Below are positions 45,031 to 53,121 of a stretch of 64,000 bases of DNA, piece after piece (positions within the stretch are counted from its first letter, which is position 1; each line of letters opens with the position of its first letter). The stretch is from DAOLCO01 sp964612555 (GTDB lineage: Bacteria > Bdellovibrionota_C > UBA2361 > SZUA-149 > DAOLCO01). The translations under genes and the position numbers were made by a program. Location: assembly GCA_964612555.1 (NCBI GenBank), contig CAZTBW010000004.1, positions 182,748 through 246,747 on the forward strand. The letters run 5' to 3'. The notes below the pieces were generated by a model that had not been told where the DNA came from, searched no databases, and saw nothing but the letters and a program-made list of their open reading frames with translations.

Positions 45031-47124
45031 CTAAAACGTCCCTCTTACACCAAGTAAAAATGACCTTCCTGGAAGTGGAGCAAAATCTTTAATAAATGAG
45101 CTATGCACTCGTGCATCTTCATTGGTAAGATTAATTGCACGGGCATATATCATACTGTTTTTTTCTTTAAGATACGGAATTGTAAAATCAACATTTGCAT
45201 TAAGCATCTGATAAGCATCAGTAACTAACTCCCCTTCTCCAATATTTCTCTGAGCAGCAACCAAGACCCCTTCTATACGGGAACTAAATATATCTTTCCA
45301 GCCATAGTGTGCACTCAGTATTGTTTTAAGAGGAGGAATACGTGGAAGGTACCTGTGCTCTCTAATATCACGGGCGTGCACATAATCGACTTGCGCACCA
45401 AGGCTAAACTCATGCGTATATATTTTTAACAAACGATCTACATGTAAACGAGACTCGACTTCAAATCCAAGAAAACGGGCTCTTGTCTCATTATAGGCAA
45501 ACTCATTAAAACCATCTATCACCCTGCCACTTGATGCAAGATTAATATAATTTCCATATTCCTGAGCAAACAGAGCAAGACCACCAGTAACTACTCCTGA
45601 ATTTTTTTTCAGGGTAAGATCAAGACCTATTGAACTTTCATTTGAGAGTGAATCATCACCAAGTTCAGCAATGGTTCTTCCAAAGTGTATTCCATCTGCA
45701 TATAACTCTGTAGCAGCAGGAGCACGTTCAGTATATGCAAGAGATATTCCTGCTATATATACAGAACGGCCCGTTATATCCCATGAAAAACCACTTGAAA
45801 GAGAAAAAGGAATAAAAGACCTGCTCCTGAAACCTTCATCTGCCGAAATATGAGCCATTTCAATTCGTCCACCAAAAAGAAATTTTAACGTATCATCTGC
45901 CCCCAATGGCATTTCTTCAAATATGAATACTCCCGGCACAAACCGTTTTGAACCAGGTACAAATACCACATCACCAATTGCAGAAAATTCACTATATTCA
46001 AGCTGTGACCCAAGTGTACCACTAAGACCGTACACAGGAGCGTGAACCAATTCTACTCTCGTTTCCATTGCATCATTAGCAAATCGTGCCAACACTATAT
46101 CGCCGCTAACTTCCTTATGGTCATAATTTGATACTGCTGAAGAAAACCTGATTTTATCTATTGCACTACTGACATTACGAAGTTCTCCCCGGATATCCAT
46201 TCTCCATTGTTCTATATCAAGATATTGAGGCTCGATCATTTGAGGATCATCCAAAAACGGATCCAGGTCTGCAGGGACTCCATATTGAGAAGTATATCCA
46301 CTGATAGCAGTACCAATAAAACCATCATCCCACACATGAGAGAGACCGAAGGTACCGCTTGTTGTTTCTGTGTTACTATTTGGAAGTCTATTCCGAATTA
46401 ATCGCGAATCATCTGCTCCAACTTCAATTGAACGCAAACGATCGCTTTTTGCATAGCCAGGTATATCAGTATTTTGAGAATCCTGAACAAGACCAGAAAA
46501 TCTCCAGTTAATACTCCCTGCCTGTCCTTCCAGTTTCAGGGCGCCAGTAAGTTCATCATTTACCGTCTGAGTCCTGACATTATATTCACCCTGAGCGGAA
46601 GCACCTATTTCTTTTGATGGAATATTTCCATCAATGACATTCACCACGCCACCAATAGCAGAACTTCCGTATAACAGTGTCTCAGGTCCACGCAACACCT
46701 CAATCGAATCCGCACTTAGAGGGTTTATGCTCACCTGATGATCTTCTGCTGTATTTGATACATCAAGATTTCCAACACCATTTCTTAATATCCGTACCCG
46801 CTCACCAGCGTTACCACGAATAATTGGGCGACTCGTTCCAGGTCCTGAATAGGAAGAGCTCACCCCTACTTCATTTCTAAGAGTCTCTCCAAGTGTCGTT
46901 TCAGATTTTCTTGTAAGATCATTTTTCTCAAGAACCGTTGCTGCCTGACCATATTCAAGCAGAGAAGGTGCTCCTGGTTTGGAGGTTATGGTGATCTGTA
47001 TTCGTGGAGAATTTTCTTCCGGTTCATCTTCTCTACTATCAAGGTCTGTAGTGTCGGAAAAAACATATGTACTGCTAAAAAGGGTGAGCAGTAAAAAAGA
47101 TAAAAGAGTGTATAATACATTCAT
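45031..47124 (-). CDS. TonB-dependent receptor (ZnuD-like)
   Basis: A 697-residue outer-membrane receptor. After a signal peptide (LLSFLLLTLFSSTYVFS) comes a plug domain with LGETLRNEVGVSSSYSGPGTSRPIIRGNAGERVRILRNGVG and SIEVLRGPETLLYGSSAIGGVVNV. A barrel follows, ending in GRSFLLGVRGTF, a terminal aromatic. The plug pattern resembles zinc-uptake ZnuD receptors. The gene is divergent from a DtxR-family metalloregulator across a short region with a perfect palindrome over its -35, so a metal ion (Mn, Fe or Zn) is the likely cargo. There is no good ribosome site upstream of the ATG. Confidence 0.85.
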   Translation of the reverse strand: MNVLYTLLSFLLLTLFSSTYVFSDTTDLDSREDEPEENSPRIQITITSKPGAPSLLEYGQAATVLEKNDLTRKSETTLGETLRNEVGVSSSYSGPGTSRPIIRGNAGERVRILRNGVGNLDVSNTAEDHQVSINPLSADSIEVLRGPETLLYGSSAIGGVVNVIDGNIPSKEIGASAQGEYNVRTQTVNDELTGALKLEGQAGSINWRFSGLVQDSQNTDIPGYAKSDRLRSIEVGADDSRLIRNRLPNSNTETTSGTFGLSHVWDDGFIGTAISGYTSQYGVPADLDPFLDDPQMIEPQYLDIEQWRMDIRGELRNVSSAIDKIRFSSAVSNYDHKEVSGDIVLARFANDAMETRVELVHAPVYGLSGTLGSQLEYSEFSAIGDVVFVPGSKRFVPGVFIFEEMPLGADDTLKFLFGGRIEMAHISADEGFRSRSFIPFSLSSGFSWDITGRSVYIAGISLAYTERAPAATELYADGIHFGRTIAELGDDSLSNESSIGLDLTLKKNSGVVTGGLALFAQEYGNYINLASSGRVIDGFNEFAYNETRARFLGFEVESRLHVDRLLKIYTHEFSLGAQVDYVHARDIREHRYLPRIPPLKTILSAHYGWKDIFSSRIEGVLVAAQRNIGEGELVTDAYQMLNANVDFTIPYLKEKNSMIYARAINLTNEDARVHSSFIKDFAPLPGRSFLLGVRGTF

Positions 47125-47133
47125 AGTAACAAT

Positions 47134-47190
47134 TTTGAGTGTTTTAACAGATTTATATTATATGATTTTCTATTTTGAGTACTCAAAATA
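47134..47190. promoter_or_regulatory. Palindromic operator and receptor promoter between the TonB receptor and DtxR-type genes
   Basis: TATTTTGAGTACTCAAAATA (47171-47190) is a perfect 20-bp palindrome. On the minus strand it contains TTGAGT (47186-47181), placed 18 nt upstream of a perfect TATAAT (47162-47157). It therefore overlaps the predicted -35 of the receptor promoter. A further half-site, TTTTGAGT, recurs at 47133-47140 in the leader. The layout suggests repression by the adjacent DtxR-family protein; this is inference. Confidence 0.7.
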
Positions 47191-47231
47191 ATACTTTTGA
47201 CAAATGAAAGTCAATAGGATAATTTAACAAT

Positions 47232-47906
47232 ATGCCAAGTACTACCGTTGAAGACTATATTAAGCAGTTATATGTAGCTGAGCAGAGTCTCCCCAAAGAT
47301 TCTCTTGTATCCATGGGTGAGATTTCATCTCGTATGGGGGTTCAGCCGGGTACTGCTACCAGTATGATGAAAACCCTTCTTGAAGCCGGTTTGGTTCAGT
47401 ATGAACCAAGGCAGGGAGTTCGTCTTACAAAAGGTGGAAGGAAGCTTGCGCTTCATGTGCTGCGCTCGCACCGACTCATTGAACTATTCCTTGTCGAAGT
47501 TCTGGGCTATGACTGGTCAGAAGTGCATGATGAAGCGGAAATGCTTGAGCACGTTGTTTCTGAAAAGTTTATTTCAAAAATTGATGCTCTCCTTGGACAT
47601 CCCGAAGCAGACCCGCATGGAGATCCTATTCCATCTTCAAGCGGGACAGTCCATAATACCAAAAGCATCCCCGCAAGTGAACTTTCCAAAGGTGAAGCAT
47701 ATACCCTTTCCCGAGTAGCAAAACAGGATCCTGATTTCTTAAAAATCCTTTCCGACCACAACATCAAACCCGGAAGCACTATTATCTGTGAAGACAATGA
47801 TAAACGTAAAGGCACCATCACCCTACGCACCAAAGATGAAAAAGAACTGGTACTCAGCCTTGCTTTTGCAGGGTCTTTGTACATGAATGAAAAAAGTAAT
47901 AACTAA
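47232..47906 (+). CDS. DtxR/MntR-family metal-dependent regulator
   Basis: A 224-residue regulator. The N-terminal winged helix (VSMGEISSRMGVQPGTATSMMKTLLEAGLVQYEPRQGVRLT) is followed by a dimerisation and metal domain with RSHRLIELFLVEVLGYDWSEVHDEAEMLEHVVSEKF and GHPEADPHGDPIP. The latter contain the His, Glu and Asp ligands expected for Mn(II) or Fe(II) binding. A C-terminal FeoA/SH3-like domain (about 140-215) is present. It is divergent from the TonB receptor and faces the palindrome. It probably represses metal uptake when the ion is plentiful. Mn versus Fe cannot be decided. Confidence 0.92.
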   Translation: MPSTTVEDYIKQLYVAEQSLPKDSLVSMGEISSRMGVQPGTATSMMKTLLEAGLVQYEPRQGVRLTKGGRKLALHVLRSHRLIELFLVEVLGYDWSEVHDEAEMLEHVVSEKFISKIDALLGHPEADPHGDPIPSSSGTVHNTKSIPASELSKGEAYTLSRVAKQDPDFLKILSDHNIKPGSTIICEDNDKRKGTITLRTKDEKELVLSLAFAGSLYMNEKSNN

Positions 47907-48059
47907 AGTAGTTACACAGAACGTAATCTATCTAAACGAATCATCAAAAAATATCACGTGATAAGTGTATTATCCGTAAAATTAGTTGATATATTCTTAA
48001 TGGGTAGATTGTACTAGTGGTTTTAGTTTTATATGTGGTTTCTATGAGGAGATTGAGAG

Positions 48060-49025
48060 ATGTTTGTGGTATTACGTACTCCTTCCTGGAGTTCGACGTG
48101 GATAGCCCTTGGTTTAGAGTTAATCTTCTGTTCTATTTTTATCTTTGTGGTCAAATTTCTTAGCACGGGACAAAAAGACTATCAATTTGCATTCTTCATT
48201 GGTACCGCTATTTCTCTTGCTTTAATTTTTACTGGAGAAATAGTGAGAGCTCTTCAGCGGCAAAAGAACAAAATGGTTGTTTGTAAGGTAGAAAGAGCAA
48301 AAATTTCCAGTTCTACGCTTATATGGCTTTTTGTATCTGCGGTGAGCTTATTCCTTGTAGAGGTATTTAACGTATGGAGCTTTGCACTTCAGGCTCCAAT
48401 TGCTGAACGAGATCTCCTTTCACGTTTGGTAATACTTATAGTTCTTTTCTTTGGTGCCAGAATAGTATTTGCTGAAAGAAGCAGTGTATTACAGGTTTTA
48501 GCTGTAACATTGAGTCTGCTTCCGGCACTTCTTGTTCTGAGAGAAACTGACGAAGGTCTTAGTAGTGTAAGTGAACAACCATTATGGGTTGTTCTGACGT
48601 TACTCATGGCTGTTTGTTTGGGGATTAAAAGGATCGCTGGCAGAAAATGCAAGGAGGGACTATCTCATGCTGATGCTATGAGATTTTCTGGTTATCTCTG
48701 CCTTCCTATGTTTCTAGGGATAGCAGTCTTTATACAAGACTGGCATATTCCTGATCCTCAGGAGTGGCTTGGTTTTTTGTTCATTTTTATCATTACACCA
48801 GTAATTACTTTTTTGCGTCAATGTGTCTATGATAGAAAAGTGACGCCGATCGTACACGATACATTAATGTATCTGGGAGGACTGGTAGTAGTTTTTACTT
48901 TTGGTAATCTGTTGTTTCCTGAAGATGCAAAACTATCTCTGGTTGGCATCTTGTTTTGCTTATTTTTTTCAATTTTAGCTGCGGGGCTTTTGGTTCTTGA
49001 TGAGCGAAAAAAGCTTCATTTGTAA
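48060..49025 (+). CDS. Multi-pass membrane protein, probable EamA/DMT-type transporter
   Basis: A 321-residue protein with about 9-10 hydrophobic helices. The arrangement (a short first half, LVEVFNVWSFALQAPIAERDLLSRLVILIVLFFGARIVFAE, then a second repeat-like half) fits the drug/metabolite transporter superfamily. The helix after NVWSFALQAP is typical of EamA repeats. GAGGAG lies 8 nt upstream of the ATG. It follows the metal regulator by about 150 nt, but a link to metal transport is only a guess. The family is by pattern, and the substrate is not predictable. Confidence 0.6.
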   Translation: MFVVLRTPSWSSTWIALGLELIFCSIFIFVVKFLSTGQKDYQFAFFIGTAISLALIFTGEIVRALQRQKNKMVVCKVERAKISSSTLIWLFVSAVSLFLVEVFNVWSFALQAPIAERDLLSRLVILIVLFFGARIVFAERSSVLQVLAVTLSLLPALLVLRETDEGLSSVSEQPLWVVLTLLMAVCLGIKRIAGRKCKEGLSHADAMRFSGYLCLPMFLGIAVFIQDWHIPDPQEWLGFLFIFIITPVITFLRQCVYDRKVTPIVHDTLMYLGGLVVVFTFGNLLFPEDAKLSLVGILFCLFFSILAAGLLVLDERKKLHL

Positions 49026-49052
49026 GAAAAAATAGCTGAAAATGAATAGAGT

Positions 49053-49072
49053 GAGGTAGTACAATCTACCTC
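49053..49072. repeat. Short hairpin after the membrane protein gene
   Basis: GAGGTAG (49053-49059) and CTACCTC (49066-49072) form a perfect 7-bp stem with a 6-nt loop, about 30 nt after the stop at 49025. There is no T-run, so termination is uncertain. Confidence 0.35.
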
Positions 49073-49234
49073 CCTTGTGACCAACCAAAAAATATTCTCT
49101 CTCTAATAGCACTCTCCTTATTTTATTTGAGTTTACTCGTATAACTTGTTAGAATGGCAACAATACTCCTATGCGGATGCACCAACTACACCGCAAGGTT
49201 TTTACGTTATGTAATTTTAAAAACCTGAGAGAAC

Positions 49235-49558
49235 ATGCCTCTTATCAACATTGAGTATGATAATTTAAAGATTCTTCCGGAGGAAGCACGTTCCTTATCT
49301 GAGGCTGTTTGCCATATTGTCTCTGAGGCAAGCGGCATTAAAGAAGTTTTTGCCTACACCAACACCGCAGAAATCAAAGTCGCTGTAGCCCCCATCGAGA
49401 TATTCGTAAGAATGAGCGCGAGTAAGATTTCTAACCGTGCTGAATTGTTTGACAACATGAAAGCCGGTCTTAAAGCCTGGAAATCGAGTTCGGGATTCCC
49501 TCACCCTCTTAATTTTACGTTAATTCCAATGGATTGGCAGTTTGAAGTGGGAATTTGA
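49235..49558 (+). CDS. Tautomerase-superfamily-like small protein
   Basis: A 107-residue protein. It begins MPLINIEYDNLKI, so Met removal would expose an N-terminal Pro, the general base of tautomerases. The rest (an alpha-helix with LSEAVCHIVSEASG, then EIKVAVAPIEIFVRMSASKI strands) is like the 5-carboxymethyl-2-hydroxymuconate isomerase/4-oxalocrotonate tautomerase fold. I judge it a probable family member, without a specific substrate. It is monocistronic and lies next to the convergent methyltransferase gene. Confidence 0.55.
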   Translation: MPLINIEYDNLKILPEEARSLSEAVCHIVSEASGIKEVFAYTNTAEIKVAVAPIEIFVRMSASKISNRAELFDNMKAGLKAWKSSSGFPHPLNFTLIPMDWQFEVGI

Positions 49559-49601
49559 AAAAGACTGTTTCTAAAAAACCCTCAGCCTTTGATTTAGAAG
49601 C

Positions 49602-50351
49602 TTACTTAACCCCTTTTGCCCCTAACCAATGAGAACCCGGATACAATTTTATATCAGTAAATCCTGCTCTGTTCAGATAAATTTTTAATTCTTCGGGAGT
49701 AGATGCTTTACTGATATTAGGTGGTCTGAGAGCTGGGTCGTGAGATGCCATGTCCAGAAAGATCGACCAACCGGTATCGCCAGCCAGATTGATATTATCA
49801 AAATAACAGGAGCCCCCCGGCTTTAATACCCTGTATGCTTCTTCTACATATTTAAATCTATCCCACTCATCCAGATGCATAAAGACGGCTGTACAATAAA
49901 CTCTATCTAAAGTTTCATTACCGAACATTTCCAAAGTAGAATTCTTCAACTCAAACAGTGAAACATTAGGACAATCGCTTAGATTTCTTTTAGCATGCTT
50001 GATCATCTCACTTGAAATATCACAACCAATCCACTCCTTGCATCTCGAGGAAAGAAACTTTCCTATCCTGCCAACACCACACCCTATTTCCAGTACTTTA
50101 TGAGAAGAATCAATTTCAAGAATCTCTGTCAAAGAGTTTGCAGTAGACTGACCAGAGATAAGGAAATCATTATCATCCGCATTCCCCGCAACTCCGATCA
50201 TTGCGAGGTCTCTACTTCGACTTATCTTATTCCAAACCTCTTTATAACTACTTCTCTGAATACCAAGAACTTTTGCATACGCTAATTTTAATCGAAATTT
50301 CAGAGAGTAAGCTGATAAGGATTTAGAATTCGCCATAAGATAACACCGCAA
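49602..50351 (-). CDS. Class I SAM-dependent methyltransferase
   Basis: A 249-residue methyltransferase. The SAM-binding motif I is VLEIGCGVGRIGKFLSSR, with motif II-like ..WIGCDISSEMIKHAKRNL and the downstream VYCTAVFMHLDEWDRFKYVEEAYRVLKPGGSCYFDN. It is a Methyltransf_11/25-type fold whose substrate cannot be read. The N-terminal 60 residues (SYKEVWNKISRSRDLAMIGVAG) precede the domain. It lies alone between the tautomerase-like gene and the Fic locus, on the opposite strand to both. Confidence 0.88.
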   Translation of the reverse strand: MRCYLMANSKSLSAYSLKFRLKLAYAKVLGIQRSSYKEVWNKISRSRDLAMIGVAGNADDNDFLISGQSTANSLTEILEIDSSHKVLEIGCGVGRIGKFLSSRCKEWIGCDISSEMIKHAKRNLSDCPNVSLFELKNSTLEMFGNETLDRVYCTAVFMHLDEWDRFKYVEEAYRVLKPGGSCYFDNINLAGDTGWSIFLDMASHDPALRPPNISKASTPEELKIYLNRAGFTDIKLYPGSHWLGAKGVK

Positions 50352-50497
50352 TGATTAAAGAAAATAAGTATTATAGAGATAAACTATAGTTTTTTATACT
50401 AATCAAAGCTTCCATCATCAAATAATACGATTATTCAATATTTATAGTAGGTTAATCAATATGTCTTATAGTGTGAGGGGTGAATGGATTATGCTTC

Positions 50498-50545
50498 TTG
50501 CGGATTCATGCGGATATAATGTAAAATATCCGCATGAATCCGCAA
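50498..50545. promoter_or_regulatory. Perfect 19-bp inverted repeat spanning the Fic start codon and -10 element
   Basis: The left arm (50498-50516) is TTGCGGATTCATGCGGATA. The right arm (50527-50545) is its exact reverse complement, with a 10-nt spacer. Each arm holds two TGCGGAT/ATCCGCA heptamers 10 nt apart, four copies in all. A perfect TATAAT (50515-50520) sits at the left arm edge and in the spacer. The Fic ATG (50534) lies within the right arm, so transcripts would be nearly leaderless. The layout suggests an operator for autoregulation. Confidence 0.8.
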
Positions 50546-51682
50546 AAAGCAATAGACCTGTCTTTTACGCCTGATACCAGGGCTTTAAGCTCTCTTAGGG
50601 ATGTCGCACTGAAATATTCAAAATGTGCTTTTCAGCTTGAGCAGCTCAGTCAGGAAGAAAAATATTTCATCGAAAGATCCGTAAGAATTTCAACTATAGG
50701 ATCTTCAACACGTATTGAAAACGCAGTGCTCACAGATGTGGAAATTGACTGGCTGGATACAGTCATTTCAAATGATGCAAAACCTACAGCGTTTACTGAT
50801 AACAAAGAAAAAATTCAAAACAAATTATCAAAAGATAAAGAAAGAAGTATCGACGAAGTTGCGGGATGTCGGTCCATGCTTCAGGTAATCTATGAACAGG
50901 GAAAAGACCTTCTCCCTTTAACTGAAACTGCAATTAGAGGTCTTCACTCTCACTTAATGGAATTTTTCAAACCCGCTGAGCACTATGCTGGTAAATACAA
51001 GATAGTTCCTAACAGCGTAGTTCAAAAAAATTCAATAACCGGAGAAGAAACAACTGTTCTTGAAACCACATCTCCTGGCTCTATTACTGAAGTTGCAATG
51101 ACAGATCTTTTAAGATGGTATAATTCTGTTATTTCCATAAATCCCTGGGCTATTGCAATCGCCTGTGAATTTGTTTTTCGTTTTCTTGCCATTCACCCTT
51201 TTCAAGATGGAAATGGCAGACTTGGAAGAGGACTCTTTTTATTGACCCTACTTCAATCAAATGATGCAGTCTTATCCAGCCTGACTCCCTACTTAAACAT
51301 TGACAGGCAAATTGAAAAACGCAGAGAAGAATACTATCTCGCACTTAGGCAGTGTTCAGGGGGTAAGTTTAATGAAAATTCCAGGAAGTATAACTACATG
51401 CCATTTTTTAATTTCATGTTGAAAGCCATTCATGCAGCTATTGATGATTTCGATTTCTATAGGGAACAATATCGTAAACTGAGAAATCTAAACTTTTCTT
51501 CCTTAAAAGTTCTTGAATGCTTCAAAGAACGTGCTGAAATTCGACTCACCGCATCTGATCTCACAGAAACCTCAAAACTCCCAAGAAGAACTGTTAACGA
51601 TTGTATATCACAACTACTTGAACGTGGTTTCATTTCCAAAATGGGAAAAGGGAAAGGAACGTATTATCAGTTGATATTTTAA
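50534..51682 (+). CDS. Fic-family protein with C-terminal winged helix
   Basis: A 382-residue Fic protein. The catalytic motif HPFQDGNGRLGR matches HPFx(D/E)GNGRxxR, which transfers AMP or another nucleotide part to target side chains. An N-terminal STRIEN (about residues 57-62) fits the inhibitory (S/T)xxxE(G/N) motif of self-inhibited Fic proteins. The C-terminal 60 residues (LTASDLTETSKLPRRTVNDCISQLLERGFISKMGKGKGTYYQL) form a winged helix likely to bind DNA. The gene starts inside a palindrome, so the protein may control its own promoter. Target and substrate are unknown. Confidence 0.92.
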   Translation: MNPQKAIDLSFTPDTRALSSLRDVALKYSKCAFQLEQLSQEEKYFIERSVRISTIGSSTRIENAVLTDVEIDWLDTVISNDAKPTAFTDNKEKIQNKLSKDKERSIDEVAGCRSMLQVIYEQGKDLLPLTETAIRGLHSHLMEFFKPAEHYAGKYKIVPNSVVQKNSITGEETTVLETTSPGSITEVAMTDLLRWYNSVISINPWAIAIACEFVFRFLAIHPFQDGNGRLGRGLFLLTLLQSNDAVLSSLTPYLNIDRQIEKRREEYYLALRQCSGGKFNENSRKYNYMPFFNFMLKAIHAAIDDFDFYREQYRKLRNLNFSSLKVLECFKERAEIRLTASDLTETSKLPRRTVNDCISQLLERGFISKMGKGKGTYYQLIF

Positions 51683-51707
51683 TCTATATAAAAATAACAA
51701 CTCCCAA

Positions 51708-51735
51708 ATTCAAGACTTTGCACATTCAAGACTTT
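51708..51735. repeat. Tandem 12-nt direct repeat
   Basis: ATTCAAGACTTT occurs at 51708-51719 and again at 51724-51735, separated by 4 nt, just after the Fic stop. It is the downstream boundary of the Fic gene; no function is assigned. Confidence 0.5.
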
Positions 51736-51742
51736 AACTAAA

Positions 51743-53008
51743 TCAAGGATTCAAATGGGCATAAGAAGGCACAAGGGAGCCTTGGTGTGTGATGATGGCT
51801 CGTTTTAGTATCGGGGGGATATCAAGGGCATCAAGTGAATCTTCTTTATTCATTGTTACCAGATATGGAACGAGGTCTACGAGGATTTTTGAAAAATGCT
51901 CAGATGAGTCCACAGAAAGTTCACAAGGAAGGTTATCAATAGACATAAACGTTACACCATCAGGAAAAGTCCCCGATTCGTACGTATCAGTATCTGGAAA
52001 ATATGTACATGAAGGATTATCAATCGTAGTTGCCCGATCAGTAGATTCAATAGAACCATGAATATCACAGCTTATATCACCAATCACTAATGGTCTTTTT
52101 GATTCATCGCAGGATTTTAATACTTCTTTTGGAAGTATTCTGGGGTATCTGGGATCCCAGTACGCACCATGTAACAATATATCAAAAGAACCAAGATAAG
52201 TGTAAAAAATACTTTCAAAACTATTTGCACCGTTCTGAAAATACTCTTCAATTCTGAACACATGACCTTCTTTGTGTTTCATAAAGTCAGGTATATCAAC
52301 CACAAAGTACCAGCTCCCTTCAGCAACAGGTGACTCAAGCACTTCTTCCGGAGTCTTTCGCTGAAGCCCTAAAGCCTTACATACCTCCTCTGCACCCTTT
52401 GAAACATTTCCACCTCCGGTGACACACACCCGAAGCGAGTCTTTTAGCGGGGAAAACGTATGTAAAGATTTAAACAGCGCATCTAATTTTTCATATTGAT
52501 ATGTCTGCTTAATGTTAGAAAAAGATACTGGGGCACCTTCAAGTTCTTTCTTTCGTGCATACACCCAAAATGTATCTACTGCCCCCGCAATACCAGCAAA
52601 ACGTCCAAATGCCAGTGTTCTAAGACCTTGGTCATTAGTTAAAAGTTCATAATCTATTAGCGTAGCATCTACATCAAGGAAATGACGCAGCAGTGGCATA
52701 TTATAAGACTGCCCCTTAATAGTGTGAGAAAAAGCAAGATGGGTTTGAGAAGGTTTTACCTCATCTATCTTTGGCTCTTTAATACCAAGGACAACATCAC
52801 ACTGGTCGACAGAATCAACTAATTCAGCTCCCGCAGCAAGATAATCAGAGTCCTTAAAAATTCGAACAGGACTTTTTTGAACGGCTACATTAAAACCTTT
52901 CTGACACAAAAATCTGACTGCTTGTGGAGTAAGCGGAGTACGTCTTTCCCAATTGTTTTTGTACTCTCGTCGTATTCCAATTTTATTATTCCCAATATTA
53001 TTATTCAC
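51743..53008 (-). CDS. Saccharopine dehydrogenase/lysine-ketoglutarate reductase family protein (copy 1)
   Basis: A 421-residue enzyme of the AlaDH/PNT-like saccharopine dehydrogenase (LYS1/LKR-type) family. The N-terminus IGIRREYKNNWERRTPLTPQAV carries the substrate Arg. The catalytic Lys (GIKEPK) and His (AFSHTIKGQ) are present. VTGGGNVSKGAEEVCKALGL is the dinucleotide site, and HGAYWDPRYPRILPKE and ISCDIHGSIES are conserved in the family. It interconverts lysine plus 2-oxoglutarate and saccharopine, or saccharopine to a semialdehyde. It is downstream of a paralogue on the same strand, with 113 nt between them. Confidence 0.85.
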   Translation of the reverse strand: MNNNIGNNKIGIRREYKNNWERRTPLTPQAVRFLCQKGFNVAVQKSPVRIFKDSDYLAAGAELVDSVDQCDVVLGIKEPKIDEVKPSQTHLAFSHTIKGQSYNMPLLRHFLDVDATLIDYELLTNDQGLRTLAFGRFAGIAGAVDTFWVYARKKELEGAPVSFSNIKQTYQYEKLDALFKSLHTFSPLKDSLRVCVTGGGNVSKGAEEVCKALGLQRKTPEEVLESPVAEGSWYFVVDIPDFMKHKEGHVFRIEEYFQNGANSFESIFYTYLGSFDILLHGAYWDPRYPRILPKEVLKSCDESKRPLVIGDISCDIHGSIESTDRATTIDNPSCTYFPDTDTYESGTFPDGVTFMSIDNLPCELSVDSSEHFSKILVDLVPYLVTMNKEDSLDALDIPPILKRAIITHQGSLVPSYAHLNP

Positions 53009-53078
53009 TGATGAGTCATCCCGATTACTGTAAAAATGTTATAGAGCCGTTAATAACAAACCTACTCTATAACATGAT

Positions 53079-53113
53079 TTCAAAGAGAAAAAGACGTTCT
53101 TTCTCTCTTTGAA
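53079..53113. repeat. Hairpin between the two saccharopine dehydrogenase genes
   Basis: TTCAAAGAGAAAAAGA (53079-53094) pairs with TCTTTCTCTCTTTGAA (53098-53113), 16 bp with one mismatch and a 3-nt CGT loop. It falls in the 113-nt gap. The minus strand lacks a clear T-run after it, so it could be an mRNA-stabilising or attenuating hairpin rather than a strong terminator. Confidence 0.55.
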
Positions 53114-53121
53114 TGTTTAAC

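Noticed and set aside
50498..50545. Insertion-sequence end or attachment site
   Set aside because: There is no transposase nearby, no target duplication, and the dyad overlaps a promoter and start codon, so an operator is more likely.
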